Shown here piece by piece: positions 55,915 through 64,000 of a DNA stretch of 64,000 bases; position 1 is the stretch's first letter, and every line of letters starts with the position of its first letter. Both the position numbers and the translations under genes were made by a program. The notes beneath the pieces were generated by a model. That model was not told the DNA's origin and did no database searches. It worked only from the letters and a program-made list of their open reading frames with translations. This stretch comes from Campanula takesimana (taxonomy: Eukaryota > Streptophyta > Magnoliopsida > Asterales > Campanulaceae), in NCBI GenBank assembly GCA_026119855.1, contig JAOWBW010000763.1, forward strand, positions 496,001-560,000, given 5' to 3'.

Positions 55915-58900
55915 ATGGCTCTAAACAAAACCTCCAAGAAATTACCCGAAATCATTCTTTCATCCTCCTCTGAGGAAGCTTCTTCTTCTTCTGAATCTGG
56001 GTCTCAACAAGAACATCAACCTCCCAAGCCCTCTGTCGAAGATATGGTATGATTTCTTAAAACTTTCTCTTGTTTTTAAAGCTTTCCGCCATTGTTAGGG
56101 TTTCAAGCTTTAAAAGCCTCCCTTTGCGATTGTGTGTTTGATTCTTGATTATTTTTGAAATCGTTTGTTGTTTCGTGTTCGTTTTTGCCTGATATACTCT
56201 TATATGTCATTTATTTCATGATCAGTTGAGGATTACTTTGTTTTTCTAAAAATTTTTGGTTCGAAAACCTCCGTACAGACGAACAGTTTTTCTTGATTTC
56301 TGGGTTTGTTTTGTTGTTGTTGACTATTTTGGTTACATGGTTGACTTCGTCTTGTTCATGCGGACATTTCGATGTATTTTTTATTGAATTTGGACAACTA
56401 TTGATTTTTCATGTTCTTGGTGTTCTTCTTGACCATGAACAGTTTATTTTGTGTTAATCAAGTTCTTATTTTTCTTTTATTCTTTGGTTCGCATAAAATT
56501 TTCTAAGTGTTTGTATCTTGCGCATGTTGCTTACTTTTGAGCATTACTTTTATGATGTTTATCAAGTATGGAGTTACTGCGCATAGGTATGTCTGCGCTA
56601 TCTGCGCATGCGCAAAGCTCCATGCGCAATATAACTTGTCTAATTCCTATCTTTGTGTTGCGCAGAACCCCTTCTACTTTATTTGCGGCTGGGAAGTGAA
56701 CATGCAAAATCTCAACCAGGACGCAGTTGGGCGCAGGTTGATCAGACATCTACGCTCTTCTGGAATCCTTCCTTTGTTCTCTTTGGATCAGCCTTTCTAC
56801 GTACCTTCTCTGGTAGATGAATTTTTCGAGACTGCGCGAGTCGTTCCAGCGAAGCACAAGGGTGAAAGCACGGAAATTATCATGGCTGTTGTGCAGAACT
56901 GCGAAATTTTGGTGCACCCCAATCATATACGCAGGCTTTGCGACTTCGATGTCGGTGATGCGCCTGATTCGTTCGATGCTGCGCGGCAAGACAAGCTTGC
57001 GATTAAGTTAGTTGATGAGCCCACACTCGTTAAAAGATGGTCTGTGCATGACCGAAAGGAGTTCGGTGAGGTGATATATCACCTATACACCTTGGTTGGA
57101 GATTCCCTTAACAGCAAGAACGGGAACAAGGTAAAATTCATTTCCAAGCAATGGAAATACTGCACAGCCATCTATCTGAAGGAGAAGCTTGACTGGTTGC
57201 AGATTATCTGGAATGAGCTTACTAAGGCCATATCCTTCTATGATACGCGCCTCAACGCGTCCAAACCAAAATACAGGATGCACTGCCGCATGCTCTCTAA
57301 GCTCCTTCTCCAATACAATGAGCTTAATGATTTTGTAAGGAAGAAGCCTATTCTGAAGCAATCCTGCGCTTCAAAGTTCTATTCTCGTACGCAGCTTCAT
57401 CTGCTGCGCGATGAGATTGGCGATCCGGACTACTACAGAATCTGGCAGTCTGACAATGACCCCAACAGGGAGCCTTGGCTGGGGAGTAATCCCAAGGATG
57501 GAAAGGCAAAGAAGGGCGCGGATGGTTCAAGTGATGCGCAAGAACGCGAGACGCCTGAAGAGGCTACTAATCGCAAGGGCAAAGGTGTTGCTGAACCCAA
57601 GTCCAAGAAGCACAAGGACATTCCCTTCGTCCAATCTATAGCAGGCATCAAAATTTCTGAGCCTGCCCCTGCAGCTCCTAAGCCTCTGACAAAGAAACGC
57701 AAGGCTGATGCGCCTGCGCCTTCCCCCAAGAAATCCAAGATCTCCAAATCTGCCTTCCAACGGGTTCCCCCTGCTGTGCTGGATTCTGAATCGCGCATGG
57801 ATCACACTGGTGACTCCGAGGACGCTGAAGTTTAGGGGGAGAAAAGACCCAAGGAAACTGCTGCGCAAGACCCTCCTGTTGCTCCCGCGCCTGCTACTGA
57901 AGATGCTCCACTATCCTCTCCTCGCCGCAAGCAAAAGGTGCGCAGTCGTACCAAGGGTTCCAAGAAAATAACTCCATCTCCTCCCAGCTCTCCACGAGAA
58001 CCAACATCCAGCGCTTTTCAACGCGTCAATATCCCTGTCGGTAATACACGCAGGGTTACTTCAGTGTTGGATGAAGGCATGGATATTGAGCCTGAGGCTG
58101 AGGATGATGATGAAGTTGATCAGACTGTTGGTGGTGATGGCACAGCCCCTCCCGAGCCTACTCCTGCTGCGCCCACTGACCAACCTGACCTTGTTGCGCT
58201 GGAGATCCCAGCGCCTCCTCCTGCTGCTGATCCTATTCCTGAGGATTTTGTCAAGGATGGTGCCACTGCCTCTGAAAGCAGTGAACATTACTCTGCGCAT
58301 AGATCTCCTGCGCATAAATATCCATCTGCGCACCGATCCCCTCCTCTTGATCCCATCTCCACCACTTCTCCAAAGACTACAGAGCAACCGGCTCTTACTT
58401 CAACAGTTCCTGCGTTCTCTACCTCCTCTCTATCCTCCTCAAATGAGCTGCGCCAGATCCTACAAGCCTTGAATTCAATTCAAGTGAATCAAGTTGCTGA
58501 GCAGTCTCAGATGGCTCAACTCATCACTGCGCAAACCGCCATTCAAGATCAGCTTGATGCGCAACAATTGGAGATTGCTGCCATTAAGGGGGAGAGTGCT
58601 ACAAAGGCAAGTACCTCTTCCGGTCCCTCTGCGGGTCCCTCTGCGCACCGCGTCCCTGACGCTTTAGATCAAATGGTCCTAGACTCGCTGAAGTCAATTG
58701 CTGGGATGCTCGAAAATGTATGCACCTATACCGCTATCAATGATGGATTTATAGGATTGCTGAAGCGTCTGCGCAAGAGTTTGGCCGATGGCCTGCATGA
58801 AGGGTTTGCCGGTATTGAAGAGCAAATACTTGAGAAAATTGCGCAAGGTGGTCCTGCGCAGGCTAGTACCCTTAATATGGAAAGTGTCAGGGAGAGTATT

Positions 58901-59293
58901 ACTCAAGCGATGACTGATTTCGCTGATGGGTTCAATGCTAGGATGGACCAAGCAATGTTTGACATTCAAGCCAGCGTGAACATCCAACGCCTCCACACTG
59001 ACCAAAGACTTTAAGCAACACAGACCACCATCATCAACACCATTGAAGCTGCGGAACAGTCATACTTCAATCAAATGACTGGACATCAAGTGTAATACAG
59101 AGCTAACTTCCGCGAGCTCCAAGATGACAATAGGTTGATGCGCGATGGAATGCGCGATGGAATGCGCATGTATGTTGGTGAGGCTGTTGATTTCCGTGAG
59201 AAGTTTCAAACACTAAAGATTGAACTTATGAACAAGTTCAACAGTCTGCAGAATGAGCTGTGCAAAGCCCTTCACAGGATCAACATAGAATAG
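55915..59293 (+). pseudogene. Envelope-like extra ORF of the Sirevirus, apparently spliced
   Basis: Exon 1 is 55915-56046, starting MALNKTSKKLPEI with an acidic serine run and ending at ATG|GTATGA. The intron is 56047-56665, ending TTGCGCAG. Exon 2 is 56666-59293, in phase. The product would be about 900 residues: a globular part (about 56666-57450, beginning NPFYFICGWEVN), a long K/P/A/S-rich linker and a C-terminal helical, coiled-coil-like part (about 58440-59290). The frame is broken by TAG at 57833-57835, TAA at 59012-59014 and TAA at 59093-59095; the natural end is TAG at 59291. No signal peptide or obvious membrane segment was seen in exon 1. 'Envelope-like' is the usual name for this position in Sireviruses; the function is unknown. 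Confidence 0.65.
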
Positions 59294-59760
59294 GTTATGT
59301 AATTTTTTGTTTTGCGCTAGGTATTCCTTTGTGTGCGCATTTTTTTTTTCTCTTTCAAACTTGTAATCTTCAACTATTATCATTCCAAGTTTTAATGAGA
59401 AAAATCGCATCATTAGTTTCCAAAACCTTGTTCAATTCAAACTATTCGTTTGTGGAACAATGAATGTTTTATTCCACCTCATGCGCATATTATTATCTGC
59501 TCATATTTTCTACGCATGATGTTTAAACATTCAGTTTAAACGCATACTTAAACTAAAATTCATATCTTTTGTATGCGCTGCATGTTATTTCCGTCTTTCC
59601 CATATTGTAAGTTATTCTTTTGGATAGACTAGAAATCTATAACATAGGCTAGTGTGTGCATTGACTTGAGGCATGATTTACCATTTTTCATTTTTATGGA
59701 CATGTTATTATCAAGTACAATGAATTTGACTTTGTTATAGTAGGTAATGGCATCAATCAT

Positions 59761-59772
59761 TTAGGGGGAGAT
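59761..59772 (+). promoter_or_regulatory. Polypurine tract of the Sirevirus-type element
   Basis: TTAGGGGGAGAT immediately before the 3' LTR start TGTTGGGTATGC. Confidence 0.88.
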
Positions 59773-61017
59773 TGTTGGGTATGCTTATCTCTTAACCCTC
59801 CTAATTATGTTAGAATTTATTGATACCATCACTTAAGAGTATTTTATGGACTTTAGGACCCTATGTAAGAAGTTTTATAACTTCAATTTTTAGCTTAGTC
59901 CATTTTATAGTATAGGCTTAGAATATAGGACTTGGAGCGAAAAGGAATGATGAACTAAGCAAGACTGTGGTCTCTGTGCAGGACTTCTCTGCGCAGGACA
60001 CCACTGCGCAGGTCTCTCCTGCGCAGCATTCTACCTTGCTCAGTTTTCGATGCATTCAGATCACCTAACTTGGAAAACACTTAGAAGATGCACCCTTAAT
60101 AAGGTGCTGAGGTGTGCAAAAACGACAAAGCAAGCATACTCAGCATATCCAATGGTAGAGATACACTCAAACGAAATGTTTCAAATGAAGACAGCTGTCA
60201 ACCTTCTAGAAGAAACTTTTGAATTTGGTCTTCATGCTCAGTCTCCAACGGCTCAAAGATCCCTGCGCACCAATCATATTGTGCCAGGTCATCAACCTTG
60301 ATCAGAGCCCCAACGGCTATAAAGGACATCTTCGCACCAATCATATAGTGCCAGCTCATCGTCCTTGCTCAGACTCCAACGGCTAGTTTTAAGCTATCTG
60401 CTATAAATAGCCTGCTCATCTTCATTTCCAAGTTGCTAGAGTTTGTGCTTACTAAGTATCCTTGAAGTTCTGAAGATTGCTGCTTATTATTCCCAGATTC
60501 AAGAACAACCTTCAAACCTTCATACCTTCAAACTCCTGCCCAGATCCTAAGCCTTATATCACCAGAATTCTTCGTGCTCTTCATCTCATAGATTCATAGA
60601 GCCCAGAAATTCTGTCACACACACACACACCTCTTGAAGCTTTGATCATTTAGATCTTACTTCTTGAGATACACCGGTTTAGTCTAGGATTTGCTCTTCA
60701 TAGGTTAGATTTTGATTTGAGGTTTGATTCTTTGTAATCTTTTAAAAGCTCCTCACATCAATATAAATCTCATTAGAAAATCCAAGACTAACCATCTTGG
60801 TAGAGGATGTAGATCTTTCTTCGATCGAACCTCTCCAAATAGCTTGTTCATTATTCTCGCTATTTATTTCCTGCTTAGTTATTTCTGAATTATTACTTTG
60901 TTTGATCTTACCAGATTACTGCTATTGCTGCTGTGTTTGTTATTGCTTATTGCCTTAGAACATTTTTAACCAACTCTTTAGCCAAAACTTAGCGCGTGCG
61001 TTTTTAGTCCCTGCGCA
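59773..61017 (+). repeat. 3' LTR of the Sirevirus-type element, truncated
   Basis: Matches 47942-49183 through TAGTCCCTGCGCA and then changes abruptly to unrelated sequence. About 190 bp present at the end of the 5' LTR (49184-49373) are missing, so no terminal CA or target-site duplication can be found. Confidence 0.9.
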
Positions 61018-62120
61018 ACATACTGTGAATACGTGTGTTTGAAATTGGGAATATTCATAGCAACATTAAAATTATGAGAGTCGCCACGCCGTTTTAATTA
61101 TAGCCAAAACATTGAGAAAAAGCATGTTAATGGGTTCGGGGGTCAAATTACAACAAGAGAAGAATATTGAACGTTATCACTCCTATTGCCCGAATGATCG
61201 GTCTTTCTATCATGATGAATGTGTTAGTAGTGTGTTAGTGTTTGAGACCGGATCCGAAGATTGCCTACGTTCCTCTCAATGTGAGAAGCTCAGGTCAGCG
61301 TAGTTCGAGAAGAATTTAGAATAGGCAGAAGAATCGGGATCATGCATAATGAGGGGGAATTACCTAAAGTTTAGGGTTTAGAAGTAGTTCCTAGATCATC
61401 CTTGGGTCGATGAACCCTAGATCATCATCGGCTATGAAATAACATGCAAACATGAAGATCGCAACCCTAAATATAGCATAAATAAGGTTTTAATCTATGA
61501 ACACGATGAACATATGAAGAACATATATGAACATATGAATAAACATGCGAAGCATATGAAGAAACTATGAATAAACATGCAAGAACATGAATATTAAAGA
61601 TCTACATTAGAAATAATGCAAGAACGTGAAGTAATAAGTTAGAAAACTTACCTATGTTGGCAAGAAATAAACCTTGATCTTCTTGGAGGTTTGAATGCTA
61701 ATTAGAGAGCAAAATTGTGTTTAAGAACTCTCAAATTCGGATCCCCTAAACCAATAGCATGAGATTGGTTTATATAGTAAACTGAGGGGAAGATCTGATG
61801 GTCCAGATCATCCGGGGTGGATGTGGCCGCGTGGCCAATATTGAGGGCGGCGGCGAAAGTGGCCGCGTTGCCAATATTGAGGGCGGCGGCGAAAGTGGCC
61901 GCGTGGCCATCATTGCGCGCTGACTTGAAATTCAAGCTAGGGTTTTACTGTTCATACAAGGCAACCCTAAATGTCCATATTTAATGTTTTCTAGAACATT
62001 GAGCTATTTTTGGGAATCCGGGACAAGTCTTTGCAAGGTTTCTAATTCCTATAAAGTCCTTGTATATTTGGGAAAGCCTTAATAAACTCATTTTCAGATC
62101 GGGTACTAACAGTAGCCCCT
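61018..62120. other. Unclassified repetitive sequence, no supported gene
   Basis: Includes a plus-strand open stretch at 61112-61303 (SYCPNDRSFYHDEC) of unknown family and short ATGAACATATGAA-type repeats (61500-61620). A 36-bp tandem repeat with unit start GTGGCCGCGTGGCCAATATT lies at 61823, 61859 and 61895. The phrase GCCTACGTTCC...CGTAGTTC (61262-61305) recurs in altered form at 62230 and 62399, linking this stretch to the following repeat region, probably one retroelement. Confidence 0.4.
61823..61915. repeat. 36-bp GC-rich tandem repeat, 2.6 units
   Basis: Three starts exactly 36 bp apart; GAGGGCGGCGGCGAAAGT ends each of the first two units. The local GC content contrasts with the flanks. 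Confidence 0.88.
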
Positions 62121-62600
62121 CGGCGACGCTTCTTGTAAGGCAATGGAGGGTCGATGATAAAAATAGGAGCCGTTCTGAAACATGAGTTTCAAAAAAGAGG
62201 AAAGGTAAGGGAACGGCTGGACCTTGACAGGCGACCTACGTATCCGCGGGGGAATCAAGCCAAACGTAGTTCAAATCTGATGGGGAAATTGGGAAGGACT
62301 GTCCTCTGATGGGGAACAACGTGTTCTGCTGGGGAAAATGCACTTGCTGGGGATGAGAGATGACCATGTCGGTCGGGTGGCTGAACCATTTCAGGTTTCC
62401 TACGTATCCTCCGAGGAATCAAGCCGGTCGTAGTTCAGAGCGATTAGGGAAAAGCGAGCCATCGGACTTCTGCTAGGGATAATAAACCTACGGGCACTAT
62501 CCTGTATGAAGAACGAATATTCGTTAGGAAATGAAGTCATTTGGGAAAAATAAAGATTACGTTGTCTAAATAATCCCAAGATGGAATGGTAAACGCAATC
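62121..62600. other. Retroelement-like leader before the tandem array
   Basis: Contains two copies of a CCTACGTATCC...GAGGAATCAAGCC...CGTAGTTC phrase (62230-62275, 62399-62437) and TGCTGGGGA/TGATGGGGAA repeats. This type of sequence occurs in Tat/Ogre-type gypsy elements as far as I remember, but there is no coding domain here to prove it. Confidence 0.35.
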
Positions 62601-62619
62601 AGGATCACCAGGGCTCCTG

Positions 62620-64000
62620 CCGATTGTGCTAACGAAACGCCGAGGCTTCTGCCAACCACGATCGATCAAGGATACGTATGTCATAGAGGCGCCGAAGTCT
62701 CTACAATCATACGAATCCTAATAATAGGTGCTGGATCTCTCGCAAACAGAAACGCCGAGGCTTCTGCCAATCGCGATTGATCAAGGATACGTATGTCATA
62801 GAGGCGCCGAAGTCTCTACAATCATACGAATCCTAATAATAGATGCTGGATCTCTCGCAAACAGAAACGCCAAGGCTCCTGCCAATCACGATTGATCAAG
62901 GATACGTATGTCACAGAGGCGCCGAAGTCTCTACAACCGTACGAATCCTAATAATAGATGCTGGATCTCTCGCAAACAGAAACGCCGAGGCTTCTGCCAA
63001 TCGCGATCGATCTAGGATGCGTATGTCATAGAGGCGCCAAAGTCTCTATAACCATACGAAGCCTAAGCAAATATTAGGAAATGAAAAAATAATAGATGCT
63101 GGATCTCTCGCAAACAGAAACGCCGAGGCTTTTGCCAATCGCGATCAATCTAGGATGCGTATGTCATAGAGGCGCCAAAGTCTCTACAATCATACGAATC
63201 CTAAGCAAATATTAGGAAATGCTAAAATAATAGATGCTGGATCTCTCGCAAACAGAAACACCGAGGCTTCTGCCAATCACGATCGATCTAGGATGCGTAT
63301 GTCATAGAGGCGCCAAAGTCTCTACAACCATACGAATCCTAAGAAAATATTAGGAAATGCTAAAATAATAGATGCTGGATCTCTCGCAAACAGAAACGCC
63401 GAGGCTCCTGCCAATCACGATCGATCTAGGATGCGTATGTCATAGAGGCGCCAAAGTCTCTACAACCATACGAATCCTAAGCAAATATTAGGAAATGCTA
63501 AAATAATAGATGCTGGATCTCTCGCAAACAGAAATGCCGAGGCTTCTGCCAATCACGATCGATCCAGGATGCGTATGTCATAGAGGCGCCAAAGTCTCTA
63601 CAACCATACGAATCCTAAGCAAATATTAGGAAATGCTAAAATAGACTCGCAAACAGAAACGCCGAGGCTTCTGCCAATCACGATCGATCTAGGATGCGTA
63701 TGTCATAGAGGCGCCAAAGTCTCTACAACCATACGAATCCTAAGCAAATATTAGGAAATGCTAAAATAATAGATGCTGGATCTCTCGCAAACAGAAACGC
63801 CGAGGCTTCTGCCAATCACGATCGATCTAGGATGCGTATGTCATAGAGGCGCCAAAGTCTCTACAACCATACGAATCCTAACCAAATATTAGGAAATGCT
63901 AAAATAGATGCTGGATCTCTCGCAAACAAAAACGCCGAGGCTTCTGCCAATCACGATCGATCTAGGATGCGTATGTCATAGAGGCGCCAAAGTCTCTACA
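62620..64000. repeat. Tandem array of 115/138-bp units running off the window
   Basis: CTGGATCTCTCGCAAACAG starts at 62731, 62846, 62961 (115-bp spacing) and then at 63099, 63237, 63375, 63513 (138-bp spacing), 63776 and 63911. One unit near 63640 has lost ATGCTGGATCT. The longer units contain an extra 23 bp with CCTAAGCAAATATTAGG, a small hairpin. Each unit carries GCCGAGGCTTCTGCCAATC and GTATGTCATAGAGGCGCC. The first partial unit starts near 62622. Confidence 0.95.

Larger units (their letters stand above)
47942..61017 (+). mobile_element. Sirevirus-type Ty1/copia retrotransposon with envelope-like ORF (decayed)
   Basis: A 13.1-kb plus-strand element: LTR of 1432 bp, PBS, gag with a coiled coil and CCHC knuckle, pol (protease, integrase, RT, RNase H), a 0.9-kb GC-rich spacer, a long extra ORF, a polypurine tract and a 3' LTR cut short at 61017. 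An extra ORF between pol and the 3' LTR is the hallmark of Sireviruses. gag has frame breaks, pol has five nonsense codons and the extra ORF two to three. LTRs are alike over 1.2 kb with a few percent differences. The left flank is GCTAC; the right target copy is lost with the LTR end. Confidence 0.9.

Noticed and set aside
56507..56665. ATG at 56507 as the start of the envelope-like ORF, with a hydrophobic N-terminus resembling a signal peptide
   Set aside because: The hydrophobic residues come from a T-rich interval that looks intronic, and an in-phase upstream exon with better coding character exists at 55915. Not excluded without transcripts.
62620..64000. CRISPR-like array at the window end
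   Set aside because: Units are contiguous near-identical tandem repeats without unique spacers, in a plant genome.
1..64000. tRNA, rRNA or snoRNA genes
   Set aside because: No cloverleaf with A and B boxes and no rRNA core sequence was seen by eye; the only tRNA-related matches are the retrotransposon primer-binding sites.

Overview
The window is nuclear DNA of a flowering plant, almost certainly a eudicot. The evidence is spliced genes with GT-AG and GC-AG introns, a nuclear gene for the C-terminal half of mitochondrial ribosomal protein L2, an ILK1-type ankyrin/Raf-like kinase, and dense plant retrotransposons and MITEs. The repeat spectrum would fit Caryophyllales, but that is only an impression. 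No prokaryotic, organellar or CRISPR feature is visible.

Layout. (1) 32-10495: a small hAT-type element split by a young minus-strand Ty3/gypsy chromovirus of Tekay/Del type (623-10284) with near-identical 2.5-kb LTRs. (2) 10946-14404: a minus-strand Ty1/copia element that has lost reverse transcriptase and RNase H. (3) 14638-33415: the gene-bearing part. It holds rpl2 (+), ILK1 (+, 12 exons, 19354-28812) and a 2-alkenal-reductase-type oxidoreductase (-, 5 exons, 30120-33415), with many Stowaway-like MITEs and LINE scraps between exons. (4) 33856-36344: one Mutator-like element inside another. (5) About 37.7-47.3 kb: two copies of a 3-kb repeat, each carrying different later insertions, with LTR-like sequence between and after them. 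(6) 47942-61017: a decayed Sirevirus-type Ty1/copia element with a long extra 'envelope-like' ORF that appears to contain an intron. (7) 61.0-64.0 kb: unclassified repetitive DNA leading into a 115/138-bp tandem array that runs off the end.

Only three host genes are supported. rpl2 acts in the mitochondrial ribosome, ILK1 is a signalling kinase-like protein, and the reductase detoxifies reactive carbonyls. They show no operon-like relationship. Most of the rest is a layered record of insertions. Target-site duplications or paralogous empty sites make the order readable at hAT/gypsy, MULE-in-MULE, MITE-in-MITE and the 3-kb repeat pair.

Limits: exon boundaries and element ends were set by eye from reading frame, splice signals and terminal repeats. 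No database search was run, so clade names rest on remembered family motifs.
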